Shown: positions 1 to 8,174 of the stretch, piece by piece
Numbering within the stretch: position 1 is the first letter of the stretch
Layout: each line of letters opens with the position of its first letter
Assembly (NCBI RefSeq): GCF_019396325.1
Contig: NZ_JAHKRO010000068.1
Coordinates: 1 to 52,732, forward strand
Source: Nonomuraea ceibae
GTDB lineage: Bacteria > Actinomycetota > Actinomycetes > Streptosporangiales > Streptosporangiaceae
Direction: 5' to 3'
Length of the DNA stretch: 52,732 nucleotides
Notes under the pieces: generated by a model
The model's input: only the letters and a program-made list of their open reading frames with translations
Told to the model about the DNA's origin: nothing
The model's database searches: none
Translations under genes and position numbers: made by a program

Positions 1-25
1 GCCCCGCACCGATTCGGTGCGGGGC
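1..25 (+). terminator. GC-rich stem-loop terminator
   Basis: A perfect 10-bp inverted repeat (GCCCCGCACC / GGTGCGGGGC) encloses the loop GATTC and is followed on the plus strand by CCCCTTTCG. It most likely ends a rightward gene lying left of the window. It also lies downstream of the leftward DUF3145 gene, so it may act in both directions. Confidence 0.65.
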
Positions 26-47
26 CCCTTTCGCGTCTGCTCTCGTG

Positions 48-104
48 CCGGGGGGTGGCGGGCGTGGGACCGGGGGGTGGCGGGCGTGGGACCGGGGGGC
101 GGCG
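48..104. repeat. 22-bp tandem repeat, about 2.6 copies
   Basis: Two identical 22-bp units (48-69 and 70-91, each starting CCGGGGGGTGG) are followed by a partial third unit to about position 104. The array lies between the terminator hairpin and the stop codon of the DUF3145 gene and is strongly G-rich on the plus strand. No coding role is apparent. Confidence 0.75.
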
Positions 105-111
105 CTGCGCG

Positions 112-606
112 TCAGACGGCGGCGTGCAGCCAGCGGACGGGCGCGCCGTCGCCCGCGTAGCGGAACGGCTCCAGCTCCTCGTCCCAGGGCCGGCCGAGCA
201 GCTTGTCGAGCTCCTCCTCCAGCACGCAGCGGCCCTGACCGGCGGTCAGCATCACGGCGCGCAGCCGGTCCTCGGGGATCATGATGTCGCCCGCGGCGCC
301 GATGACCGCGCTGAACGCGCCGAGCGTCGGGGTGTAGGCGTGCCGGGAGCCGTCGACGCCCGGCGAGGCGTCCTCGGTGATCTCGAACCTGAGGCGCTGC
401 CAGCCCATGAGTGAGGAGGCGATGGCGGCGGCGATGCCGGGCCGGCCTTCCCATTCGGCCTGCGCGCGCACCACGTTGGGCGCGGCGGGTTGCGGCGTCC
501 AGGTAAGATCAACGGGCACGCCAAGGACACCCGCGACTGCCCATTCGATATGAGGGCACAGCGCGGGCTGAGCCGAGTGGACGTACAGCACGCCACGAGC
601 AGACAC
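112..606 (-). CDS. DUF3145 family protein
   Basis: A 164-residue protein recognised as the actinobacterial DUF3145 family from its opening (ARGVLYVHSAQPALCPHIEW) and the later RPWDEELEPFRYAGDG segment. Its biochemical function is unknown. The GTG start at 606 is preceded by GGGAGG with 4-nt spacing, which settles the start. No signal peptide or membrane segment is seen, so it is probably cytosolic. It stands alone, divergent from the protease cassette. No convincing promoter could be fixed in the 175-bp divergent region. Confidence 0.85.
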   Translation of the reverse strand: MSARGVLYVHSAQPALCPHIEWAVAGVLGVPVDLTWTPQPAAPNVVRAQAEWEGRPGIAAAIASSLMGWQRLRFEITEDASPGVDGSRHAYTPTLGAFSAVIGAAGDIMIPEDRLRAVMLTAGQGRCVLEEELDKLLGRPWDEELEPFRYAGDGAPVRWLHAAV

Positions 607-781
607 CGGACCTCCCGTTTCGGTACGAGGTGCGCCTTCCCCAACGGCCTCGCCCCGGGATGATCACAAGTGACTAGGGAGAGACTACCGTCGGTCGCAA
701 TCCGACACCAGAGGGGGGCCATACCAAGTTGGTGCGCGTGTGACACGTGACAGGACGGCCGGCGGGGAAAGATACCCGCTC

Positions 782-1795
782 ATGAACATCCAACAAGTCG
801 GCGACGCGCTCATCCGCCCAGGTCAGGTGCTGACCGACCGCAGCGCGCTGTCCGCCGCCTCGCGCTGGACGCAGGCCGTCTCGGAGGCCGACGGCGTCTG
901 CGTGATCCACCTGTCCGACGGCGTCGACCCGTGCGAGCTGACCGCCGACCTGCGCGAGCACGGCTTCCGCGCCTCCCCCAACCACGTGCTGGCCGGGCAG
1001 CCGCTGTTCTTCGGCGGGCCGGCGTCGCGCCCCTTCCCCGCCCCGCCCATCGCCCACCGCCACAGCCGCACCCGCTCGCCGGTGGTGGTCGGGCTGCTCG
1101 ACACCGGCGTGGCGGAGCACCGCTGGTGGGCCGGGAGCGACTGGTTCGCCGAGCGCCGGGCCGAGGACGACGACGCCGCCGAGGGCCGCCAGGCCGGGCA
1201 TGGAACGTTCCTGGCCGGATTGCTGACGATGCGGGCGCCGGGCGTGTCGCTGCGGGTGACCCGGGTGCTCGACGGCGAGGGGCTGGGCGACGAGGCGACC
1301 GTGGTGCGGGCGCTGCACCGGATGCGCGAGCGGCCGCCCGACGTGCTGAACCTGTCGTTCGGCTGCCACACCTTCGACGGCAGGCCGCCGCCGCTGCTGG
1401 CCGACGCGCTGGCCGAGCTGCCCGGCACGGTCGTGGTCGCGTGCGCCGGCAACTCCGCCTCGGACGTGCCCTTCTACCCGGCCGCGCTGGGGCCGGTGGT
1501 GGCGGTGGGCGCGGTCGACGACACCCAGCAGCGCCGCGCCCCGTTCTCGGCGTACGGGCCGTGGGTGGACGCCTGCGCCCGCGGCGAGTGGCTGACCAGC
1601 ACGTTCCCGGAGCGGGGCGAGTTCGCCGGCTACGCCTCGTGGAGCGGCACGTCGTTCGCCGCGGCCCTGGTGGCGGGGGCCATCGCGGACGCCGCGCGCG
1701 ATCTGCCGGCGGCCCAGGCGGCCAAGGCGGTGCTGGATCCGCAGGCCACCCGGCAAATTCCCGATCTGGGAGTTCTCGTCCCGTCGAGTCTGTAG
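782..1795 (+). CDS. S8 (subtilisin-like) serine peptidase, probably cytoplasmic
   Basis: A 337-residue subtilase with a complete catalytic set: Asp107 in LLDTG, His140 in GHGT, oxyanion Asn224 in CAGNS and Ser291 in SGTSFAA. The N-terminus (MNIQQVGDALIRPG) has no hydrophobic core, so unlike typical secreted subtilisins it appears to stay in the cytoplasm. Residues 1-100 may be a prodomain or a recognition region. An in-frame GTG at 740 is possible, but the ATG at 782 is preceded by GGGGAAAG and is preferred. It is the first gene of a cassette with a sigma factor, a small unknown protein and a CHAT protease. The gap to the sigma gene is only 72 bp. Substrates are not evident; regulated cleavage of a cassette partner is an inference. 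Confidence 0.85.
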   Translation: MNIQQVGDALIRPGQVLTDRSALSAASRWTQAVSEADGVCVIHLSDGVDPCELTADLREHGFRASPNHVLAGQPLFFGGPASRPFPAPPIAHRHSRTRSPVVVGLLDTGVAEHRWWAGSDWFAERRAEDDDAAEGRQAGHGTFLAGLLTMRAPGVSLRVTRVLDGEGLGDEATVVRALHRMRERPPDVLNLSFGCHTFDGRPPPLLADALAELPGTVVVACAGNSASDVPFYPAALGPVVAVGAVDDTQQRRAPFSAYGPWVDACARGEWLTSTFPERGEFAGYASWSGTSFAAALVAGAIADAARDLPAAQAAKAVLDPQATRQIPDLGVLVPSSL

Positions 1796-1867
1796 AGTTT
1801 ACGCTCAGTCCCCGGGCGATCACGTGGAGGCAGGACAGCCTCCCGGCAGGGTCGGGAAGGAGGCCGT

Positions 1868-2401
1868 ATGCACGACACGCGCGACCCAGCGGAGCTGCTC
1901 GCGGCGGCGGCCGGTGGCGACCAGGACGCCTGGGACCAGCTCGTGTCCCGCTTCGGGCCGCGGATGTGGGCGGTGGCCCGCTCCTGCGGTCTCGGCGAGA
2001 GCGACGCGGCGGACGTCGTCCAGGGCGCGTGGCTGCGCCTGCTGGAGCGGCTGCACGCGATCAGGGAGCCCGCGGCCGTGGGGGCGTGGCTGGCCACCAC
2101 GACCCGCCGCGAAGCGCTCCAGCTGCTGCGGAAGACTCCGCACAGCGTGGCCGCGGAGCCCCCGGCCGCGCCCGACCCGGCCTCCGCCGTGCTGGAGGCC
2201 GACGGCAACCGCCTGCTCTGGCAGACGGTCTCCACCCTGCACGAGCCCTGCCGCACCATGCTCCGGCTGGTGGCGACGGATCTCGGCAGCCGGCAGATGG
2301 CCCAGCGCCTGGGCGTCCCGATCGGCAGCGTCGGCCCTACCAGGGCGCGCTGCCTGGAAAAACTGCGCACCCTGATCTCACTACAGGAGACGGTGCAATG
2401 A
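1868..2401 (+). CDS. ECF-type RNA polymerase sigma factor
   Basis: A 177-residue sigma-70 family protein with region 2 at about residues 20-90 (WDQLVSRFGPRMWAVAR, then DAADVVQGAWLRLLERL) and region 4 at about 125-172 (a helix-turn-helix around MAQRLGVPIGSVGPTRARCL). The size and the lack of regions 1 and 3 place it among extracytoplasmic-function sigma factors. A strong AGGAGG lies 4 nt before the ATG. No classical zinc anti-sigma gene (HxxxCxxC) or membrane anti-sigma gene is adjacent. Instead the stop overlaps the start of a 148-residue soluble protein (ATGA). This suggests control by proteolysis or by the downstream proteins, which is inference. It presumably directs transcription of its own locus, but no clear promoter could be assigned. 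Confidence 0.9.
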   Translation: MHDTRDPAELLAAAAGGDQDAWDQLVSRFGPRMWAVARSCGLGESDAADVVQGAWLRLLERLHAIREPAAVGAWLATTTRREALQLLRKTPHSVAAEPPAAPDPASAVLEADGNRLLWQTVSTLHEPCRTMLRLVATDLGSRQMAQRLGVPIGSVGPTRARCLEKLRTLISLQETVQ

Positions 2402-2844
2402 TCAACGACGAATACTTCCTGGCGGCCCTCAGACTGGCCGCCGGGAGCGATCCCATCCCGGGACACGTGAGCGCGGCCGCCCGCGACGTCTTCCGGCTCC
2501 GGGTCCCCAGCGCGATCACCGCCGTCCCCGCCGAGTGCACCGCCACGCGCGGCGTGCGCGGGCCGGAGGGCCCGCACATGGTCCGCTTCGTGGCGGCCGG
2601 GCTCACCTTCGACCTGGAGGTGACCTTCGGCGACGGGCTGATCGACGTGGCGGGGCAGGTGTGCCCGACTCCGGGCGACGGGACGCTCGTCGACGTACGC
2701 ACCCCGCACCTGACGTTGAGCAGGCGGCTGGCGCCCACTGGCCACTTCGCGGTGACCGGGCTGCCGCCGGGCTGGCTCAGCGTGGTCTGCCACCGCCCCG
2801 GCAACGCCCCCGTCCAGACCCGGTGGGTGCGCATCCGCCCTTGA
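2398..2844 (+). CDS. Small protein of the sigma/CHAT cassette, function unknown
   Basis: A 148-residue protein translationally coupled to the sigma gene (ATGA overlap) and to the next gene (TTGA overlap). Its N-terminal helical segment (DEYFLAALRLAAGSDPIPG) is followed by a probably beta-rich domain. The stretch near the C-terminus, HFAVTGLPPGWLSVVCHRPG, resembles the last strands of transthyretin-like or carboxypeptidase-regulatory folds. There is no signal peptide, membrane helix or zinc-binding anti-sigma motif. Its position between a sigma factor and a CHAT protease makes it a candidate sigma regulator, adaptor or protease target. The gene reality is well supported by the overlaps at both ends; the function is not known. 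Confidence 0.75.
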   Translation: MINDEYFLAALRLAAGSDPIPGHVSAAARDVFRLRVPSAITAVPAECTATRGVRGPEGPHMVRFVAAGLTFDLEVTFGDGLIDVAGQVCPTPGDGTLVDVRTPHLTLSRRLAPTGHFAVTGLPPGWLSVVCHRPGNAPVQTRWVRIRP

Positions 2845-5492
2845 ACACCGAGCCGAACCTGACGACACCGGAGCATCAGCGGGACACGTCCCCGGTCGTC
2901 GCCATGCTCGTGCGCGCGGCGGAGATGGCGGTGCAGCGTTCCGTGGTCGATCCGCCGCAGGCGTTGCGGGCGGGCCGGACGATCCTGGCGAAGGCGGCGG
3001 CCGTCCCCGGGGGCGCGGAGGCGACGGCGGTGGCGTTGCGGGCGATGGGCCTGGCCGAGCGTGAGCTGGGCGATCTGGAGGCGGCCGAGCAGCACCTCAG
3101 GCAGGCGATCGGCACCGTGGGGGCGCCCGGCGAGCGGCTGGCGCAGGCGCGGCTGTCGCTGGTGACGGTGCGCACCGAGCGCGGCCACCCGCTGCAGGCG
3201 CTGCGCGTCGCCGCGCTGGCCTGGGCCCACCTGTCGCCGCTCGACCGCGCCAAGCTCGACACGCAGCGGGCCGTCGCGCTGGCCTGCCTGGGCCGCTACC
3301 AGGAGGCCGTCGCCTCCTGCGACCGGGCGCTGCGGGCGCTCGTGGCCGCGCCGGGCACGCTCGACGACCGCAGGTTCCTGGCGGGCGGGCTGCTCAACCG
3401 GGGCCTGGTGCACGCCTACCGGGGCGACTGGGACGACGCCATGCGCGACATCAGCGCCTGCCTGGAGATCTCCCGCCACGCCGGGCTCCACCACCTGGCC
3501 CGGCTCGCCGCCGCCAACCTGCCCTTTCTCGCCGTACGGCGCGGCGACGTCGGCGAGGCGTTCGCCCACTACCGCGCCGCCCAGGACACGCTGTTCGGCT
3601 TCACCGAGCGGCTGGCCACGATGCGCGCCGACTTCGCGGGCGCCCTGCTGGCCGCCCACCTGCCCGGCGAGGCGCGGGCGCTGCTCAGCCTGGCCGTGCC
3701 CGACCTGGAGCAGTCCGGCGGCCGGGCGGCGCTGGCCGAGGCGCGGCTCAAGCTCGCCCAGGTCGAGCTGCTGACGGGCGACGCCCGCGAGGCGATCACG
3801 GTGGCCGAGCGGGCCGGGCGCGAGCTGGCGGAGCAGGAGCGGCACTCGTGGCTGCCGCTGGCCAGGGAGGTCGTGCTGCGGGCCAGGCTGGCGCTGGAGC
3901 CGCCCACGCCCGCGCTGCTCGCCGAGCTGATCGCGTGCGCGGGCGAGCTCGAACGCGACGCCGCCCACCTGGCCGGGGCGGCGGCGCTGCGGCTGGTGGC
4001 GGCCGAGACCGCGCTGGCCGTCGACGACCACCCGACGGCCTCGGCCCAGCTCGCGCGGCTCACCCTGCACGCCAGGCCGCAGGAGCGGTGGATGCCGGCC
4101 GGCACCCGGCTGACGCCGCTGTCGAGCGAGACGCAGCAGCGGCGGCTGGCCCAGGCCGCTCAGGTGCCGCCCGTGGTGCGCCAGCACGCGCTCGCGCTGG
4201 AGGCGGCGCTGCAGGAGGACGTCCCGGGCGCCTTCCGCGCCGTGCGGGAGGGGCTGGCCGAGATGGGCGGGCGCATGGACACGCTCGACGACCCGGCGTT
4301 GCGCGCCCACGCGGCCCGCGCCGGTGAGCGGCTGGCGGCGTTCGGGCTGCGGCTGGCGATCCGCGACGGAGACGCCGGCGAGGTGTTCGAGTGGGCGGAG
4401 CGGTGGCGGGCGGTGGCCGCGCCCGCGCACGCCCGCCCGCTGACCGGCTCCGGGCGGCTGCGCGAGGAGCTGGGGCGGGCCGCGCTGGTCGAGTACGTCA
4501 CCGACGAGGAGTCGCTGCTGGGCGTGGTCGTCACCGGCGAGCGCGTGACGCTGCGGCGGCTCGGCGGGCTGCGGGCGGTGGCCGAGACGCTGATCCGGCT
4601 GCGCTACTCGCTGCGCCGGGCCGGGCTGCGCGAGGGCGGCGCCGCGCCTCCGCAGCCGATCGACGCCGTCGGGGCCGAGCTCGGGCGGCTGCTGCTGGAG
4701 CCCTTCGCTGACGAGCTCGCCGACGAGCTCGGCGACCGGCCGCTCGTCCTGGTGCCGACCGGGCCGCTGCACACCATGCCGTGGGGCGCGCTGCCCTGCC
4801 TGCGCGGCCGTCCGGTGAGCGTGGCGGCGAGCGCGGCCGGATGGCTGGCGGCGAGCGGACGCGGCGCCGGGGACGGGCCGCCGTCCGTGGTCGCCGCCGC
4901 CGGGCCCGGCCTCGCGCACGCCGAGGAGGAGGTGGGCCGGGTGCTCGCCCGCCACCCCGGCGCCCGCCCGGTCCCCGGCCGCAGGCAGGCGGTGCTCGAC
5001 GCGCTGGCGGGCGCGGACGTGCTGCACCTGGCCGCCCACGGGGTGTTCCACGCGCGCAGCCCGCTGCTGTCCGGCATCACGCTGGAGGACGGCCCGCTCA
5101 TGGCGTACGACCTGCTGCGGGCGGAGCGGGCGCCGAGGCTGGTGGTGCTGTCGTCCTGCGACTCGGGGATGGCGCGCACGCCCGCCGACGGGGCGCCGCT
5201 CGGGCTGGCCGGCACGTTCCTGTCGCGCGGCGCCGCCTGCGTGGTGGCGGGGATGGTGCCGGTGGGCGACGAGGACGCGCTGGCGCTCATGACGGCCTTT
5301 CACGAGCTGCTGGCCGCCGGCCGGCCGGCCGACGCCGCGCTGGCCGTCTCGTCGGCCGCGACGGGGGTGCCGGGCTTCGTGTGCTTCGGCGCCGGTCACC
5401 GGCCGCTCGTCCGGCCCGCGACGGCGGGCGTTCAGCCGGTGGCGACGGGCCTCGCCGGGTCGGCCACCCAGTTGGACCACGAGCCCACGTAG
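2841..5492 (+). CDS. TPR-CHAT domain protein (caspase-like peptidase)
   Basis: An 883-residue protein. The first ~450 residues are a helical array with tetratricopeptide-like repeats (for example ALGRYQEAVASCDRAL-type units and AYRGDWDDAMRDISACLEIS). The C-terminal ~280 residues form a CHAT domain with the catalytic His733 in HLAAHG and Cys773 in LSSCDSG, both intact. CHAT proteins are caspase/separase-fold cysteine peptidases. The preferred start is TTG at 2841, which overlaps the previous stop (TTGA); an in-frame ATG at 2904 is the alternative. No signal peptide is seen. The 3' end overlaps the convergent rhodanese gene by 61 bp. It is the last gene of the subtilase-sigma-unknown-CHAT cassette, so it may sense a partner through its TPRs and cleave a cassette protein. 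That role is inference. Confidence 0.88.
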   Translation: MNTEPNLTTPEHQRDTSPVVAMLVRAAEMAVQRSVVDPPQALRAGRTILAKAAAVPGGAEATAVALRAMGLAERELGDLEAAEQHLRQAIGTVGAPGERLAQARLSLVTVRTERGHPLQALRVAALAWAHLSPLDRAKLDTQRAVALACLGRYQEAVASCDRALRALVAAPGTLDDRRFLAGGLLNRGLVHAYRGDWDDAMRDISACLEISRHAGLHHLARLAAANLPFLAVRRGDVGEAFAHYRAAQDTLFGFTERLATMRADFAGALLAAHLPGEARALLSLAVPDLEQSGGRAALAEARLKLAQVELLTGDAREAITVAERAGRELAEQERHSWLPLAREVVLRARLALEPPTPALLAELIACAGELERDAAHLAGAAALRLVAAETALAVDDHPTASAQLARLTLHARPQERWMPAGTRLTPLSSETQQRRLAQAAQVPPVVRQHALALEAALQEDVPGAFRAVREGLAEMGGRMDTLDDPALRAHAARAGERLAAFGLRLAIRDGDAGEVFEWAERWRAVAAPAHARPLTGSGRLREELGRAALVEYVTDEESLLGVVVTGERVTLRRLGGLRAVAETLIRLRYSLRRAGLREGGAAPPQPIDAVGAELGRLLLEPFADELADELGDRPLVLVPTGPLHTMPWGALPCLRGRPVSVAASAAGWLAASGRGAGDGPPSVVAAAGPGLAHAEEEVGRVLARHPGARPVPGRRQAVLDALAGADVLHLAAHGVFHARSPLLSGITLEDGPLMAYDLLRAERAPRLVVLSSCDSGMARTPADGAPLGLAGTFLSRGAACVVAGMVPVGDEDALALMTAFHELLAAGRPADAALAVSSAATGVPGFVCFGAGHRPLVRPATAGVQPVATGLAGSATQLDHEPT

Positions 5493-6247
5493 AGGGCGGC
5501 GTCGATCCCGGCGACCGCGAGCGCGAGCACCTCGTGCGCGGCCGTCACGCCCGACCCGCAGTAGGCGCCGACCGGCACGCCGCCCGTCACGCCCAGCCCG
5601 GCGAAGCGGACCCGCAGCACGTCCGGGGCCGGGAAGCGGCCGTCGGCGCCCACGTTCGCGGTGGTCGGGGCGCTGACCGCGCCGGGGATGTGCCCGGCCA
5701 CCGGGTCGACCGGCTCCACCTCGCCCCTGTAACGCTCCTCCGCCCTGGCGTCGAGCAGCACGCCGGAGCCGGCCAGCGCCGCGGCCTGCCCGGCGTCGAG
5801 GACCGGCATCCCGCCCGGCGTGGCCGTGAAGTCGCCGGGCTCGGGCCGGGGCTCGTCCTTGGTGACCGGCAGCCCGGCCGCGATCCAGGCGGGCAGCCCG
5901 CCGTCGAGCACCCGTACGTCCTGGTGGCCGAAGTAGCGCAGCGTCCACCAGGCGCGGGCGGCCACCGTCGAGCCCGCGTCGTCGTACACCACGACGGGCC
6001 TGCCGTCCGACACGCCGAGCCGCCGCATCGCCCGCTCGAACGCGTCCGCGCCGGGCAGCGGGTGCCGGCCGGCGTCGCCGGGCGGCGCCGCCAGATCGGC
6101 GACGAGGTCGCAGAAGACGGCGCCCGGCACGTGACCCTCGCGGTAGAGGCCGATCCCGGGCGGGCCGCCCAGCCGCCAGCGCACGTCGAGCACGCTCGCC
6201 GTGTCGCCCAGCGCGGCCAGCTCGTCCGGAGTGATCAGCGGGCTCAT
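5432..6247 (-). CDS. sseA: Sulfurtransferase, tandem rhodanese domains (thiosulfate/3-mercaptopyruvate type)
   Basis: A 271-residue, two-domain rhodanese. The N-terminal domain (about 1-125, LLDVRWRLGG-type start and YREGHVPGAVFCDL) is structural. The C-terminal domain carries the active-site Cys230 in the loop CGSGVTA, a signature of 3-mercaptopyruvate/thiosulfate sulfurtransferases. The family transfers sulfane sulfur to cyanide or thiol acceptors in the cytosol. The start codon overlaps the stop of the upstream phosphodiesterase-like gene (ATGA), so the two are probably co-transcribed. Its last 61 bp are antisense to the end of the CHAT gene. The exact donor specificity cannot be told from the sequence. 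Confidence 0.88.
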   Translation of the reverse strand: MSPLITPDELAALGDTASVLDVRWRLGGPPGIGLYREGHVPGAVFCDLVADLAAPPGDAGRHPLPGADAFERAMRRLGVSDGRPVVVYDDAGSTVAARAWWTLRYFGHQDVRVLDGGLPAWIAAGLPVTKDEPRPEPGDFTATPGGMPVLDAGQAAALAGSGVLLDARAEERYRGEVEPVDPVAGHIPGAVSAPTTANVGADGRFPAPDVLRVRFAGLGVTGGVPVGAYCGSGVTAAHEVLALAVAGIDAALYVGSWSNWVADPARPVATG

Positions 6248-7410
6248 CTGCGGGATACCTCCACAAGTGGTACGAGCTGCTCGGCGGCGGTCATGGAGCC
6301 GTGGTAGCCGGTGAAGAGCGCCTCGATCCGATGCGCGGACGGGGCGATGATCGCCAGGTCAGTGTAGGGGACGGCGAGCACGTCACCGATGCGCCGCAGC
6401 CACGCGCCGCGCACTTCCGGCCCGAACCAGCCGGCCTCGACCGCCTCCTCGCGCGGCACCACCCAGGCGCGCCCGTTGAGCGTCGCCGCCCAGGCGTCGA
6501 GCACGTCGCCGGCCGCGCCGGGCTCGGCGTAGACGTGGCGGGCGCGGGCCTCGCCGCCGAGCATCGCCACGCCGCGCGTCAGCTCGGGCGTCTTCTCGGC
6601 GTCGAGCTTGTCGGCGGCGTTGATCATGCCGTGGTCGGCGGTCACGTACAGGGCGGCACCGTCGGGCAGTCCCTCGGCCAGGCGCTCGGCCATGCGGTCG
6701 ACGATCGCCAGCTGCCGCAGCCATTCGTCGCCGCCCCAGCCGGTCATGTGCCCGGCCGCGTCGAGGTCGCCGTAGTAGACGGTGACGTGGGCGCGCGGCC
6801 CGGCCAGCTCGGCCAGCGCCCTGGTGACGCGCTCGTCCGGCGTCTCGGCGGGGGCGTAGCGGACGCCCCGGTAGACGGCGTCGGTCAGGCCGGTGCCCTC
6901 GAACTCGGCCGGGGCCACGTAGACGGCGTCGATCCCGGCCGCGGCGGCCCGCTGGTAAACAGTCGTGCTCGGCTGCCATTCGGCCGGGTCCATCGGCGTC
7001 CCGGTCCAGCGCAGGCAGTTGAACAGCAGGCCGGCGCCGGGCACGGCCAGCGTCATGCCGAGCATGCCGTGCTCGCCCGGCGGCAGCCCGGTGCCGAGCG
7101 AGCACAGGCTCGTCACGGTCGTCGCGGGGAACCCGGCGGTGAGGGTGGCGGGCGGCGCCGCGTGGGCCGGAGGGGCGATCGTCCCGCCGGTGGCGGTGGT
7201 CGCAGCGGCGGCCGTGAGGAAGGGAGCGGTGTCAGGGTGGGCGCGCAGGAGCTCCGCGCCGAGGCCGTCGACCAGGAACAGGCAGGTGCGGGTGGCGGGC
7301 GCGATCGCCAGCGGGTTGGGCTCGTCGAGGCCGAGGGCCGCGAGCAGGGAACGGGCGAGGTCGGGCAACGAGGCCCCGCCGTAGGCCGGCACCAGCGGCA
7401 CGCTGTCCAT
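6244..7410 (-). CDS. Alkaline-phosphatase-superfamily hydrolase (nucleotide pyrophosphatase/phosphodiesterase-like)
   Basis: A 388-residue protein of the type-I phosphodiesterase/nucleotide pyrophosphatase family. The first metal ligand lies in CLFLVDGLGAELL, the likely catalytic Thr in FPATTVTSL, and later metal ligands in DLDAAGHMTGW and VTADHGM. It is expected to cleave phosphodiester or phosphate bonds with two metal ions; the substrate is unknown. The ATG at 7410 is preferred over an upstream in-frame start because a TAAGAT hexamer sits 7 nt before it, giving a likely leaderless transcript. It is followed by and overlaps the rhodanese gene. No export signal is visible. Confidence 0.85.
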   Translation of the reverse strand: MDSVPLVPAYGGASLPDLARSLLAALGLDEPNPLAIAPATRTCLFLVDGLGAELLRAHPDTAPFLTAAAATTATGGTIAPPAHAAPPATLTAGFPATTVTSLCSLGTGLPPGEHGMLGMTLAVPGAGLLFNCLRWTGTPMDPAEWQPSTTVYQRAAAAGIDAVYVAPAEFEGTGLTDAVYRGVRYAPAETPDERVTRALAELAGPRAHVTVYYGDLDAAGHMTGWGGDEWLRQLAIVDRMAERLAEGLPDGAALYVTADHGMINAADKLDAEKTPELTRGVAMLGGEARARHVYAEPGAAGDVLDAWAATLNGRAWVVPREEAVEAGWFGPEVRGAWLRRIGDVLAVPYTDLAIIAPSAHRIEALFTGYHGSMTAAEQLVPLVEVSRR

Positions 7411-7417
7411 GCCCTCG

Positions 7418-7423
7418 ATCTTA
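7418..7423 (-). promoter_or_regulatory. -10 element for a leaderless transcript (phosphodiesterase gene)
   Basis: TAAGAT (TANNNT) on the minus strand ends 7 nt before the ATG at 7410, so transcription would begin at or next to the start codon. The -35 region is not recognisable. Confidence 0.5.
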
Positions 7424-7479
7424 GACGCCGCGGCGGCGCCCACCTACAGCGTCGGCGAGGCCGTACGGGGGATGATCGC

Positions 7480-8070
7480 TCAGGCGGCGGCGCGGGCCGT
7501 GGCCTCCGACAAGGCCTTGGCGAAGGCCAGCACGTGGGTGACCGCCTCGGGCCCGTCGGCGGCCTCGCTGACGCGCAGGGACAGGTCGTCGGCGGTGATG
7601 GCGCCGGTGTAGCCGTGGTCGGCCTCGCAGTTCTCGTCGCCGCAGGTGGCCGGTTCGAGGTCCACGTGGGAGATGGCGCCCCAGCCGATGGTGAGCGTCA
7701 CCTCGGTGGGCGGCACGCCCGGGACGTAGGAGGCGGGGTCGGGAACCACCCGGGTCACCGCGACCGACTGGACGCGGCTCAGCCGCACCGCCTCCGTGGT
7801 CGTGGACGCGTGCGCCGTCGAGACCCCCTCCACCGCCGGGTGCTCGTCGGTGTGGCACACCAGCAGCCTCGTGCCGGACAGCACCAGCACGGTGACGTGC
7901 CGGCGCACCTCCATCGCGGGATCGAAGGTGGCCTCGTGATGGACCACGAACGCGGTCACGGCCTCCTTGCCCAGCGCGGATTCGACCGCATCGGTGACGA
8001 GGTCGGGATAGTAGCCGCTGCGCTCGATCGCTTCACGCAGGCCCGCGGCTGAGACTCGGGTTTCCCTCAT
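7480..8070 (-). CDS. DUF5998 family protein
   Basis: A 196-residue soluble protein recognised as the actinobacterial DUF5998 family (opening RVSAAGLREAIERSGYYPDLV, middle FVVHHEATFD, and ATCGDENCEADHGYTG near residue 145). The CGDENC segment places two cysteines that might bind metal, but this is unproven. Function is unknown. The gene stands alone. It is preceded by an AT-rich stretch with two TATAACG repeats that may hold its promoter. Confidence 0.85.
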   Translation of the reverse strand: MRETRVSAAGLREAIERSGYYPDLVTDAVESALGKEAVTAFVVHHEATFDPAMEVRRHVTVLVLSGTRLLVCHTDEHPAVEGVSTAHASTTTEAVRLSRVQSVAVTRVVPDPASYVPGVPPTEVTLTIGWGAISHVDLEPATCGDENCEADHGYTGAITADDLSLRVSEAADGPEAVTHVLAFAKALSEATARAAA

Positions 8071-8113
8071 GGATCCAGTTTGCCAGGGCGTCGCAGTGCA
8101 CTCACCCGCCGGA

Positions 8114-8130
8114 TATAACGCTCTATAACG
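8114..8130. promoter_or_regulatory. Direct repeat TATAACG x2 upstream of DUF5998
   Basis: TATAACG occurs at 8114-8120 and 8124-8130, a spacing of exactly 10 bp (one helical turn), within an unusually AT-rich island. On the minus strand this reads CGTTATA twice and supplies TATAGA and TATATC, either of which could be the -10 of the DUF5998 promoter. TTGAAG lies just upstream on that strand, although its spacing (about 14 nt to TATATC) is short. It may be a regulator site overlapping the promoter. Confidence 0.35.
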
Positions 8131-8174
8131 TCTTCAACACCGAAATTTTCCTTTCGCCCCCAGCTTCCCCGCCG

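Noticed and set aside
740..781. Upstream GTG start for the subtilase
   Set aside because: There is no ribosome-binding site before it and the extra 14 residues look untranslated; the ATG at 782 is preferred.
2337..6266. 1309-codon minus-strand open frame under the CHAT gene and sseA
   Set aside because: It is a GC-rich shadow frame of low-complexity Arg/Gly/Pro composition, antisense to strongly supported genes.
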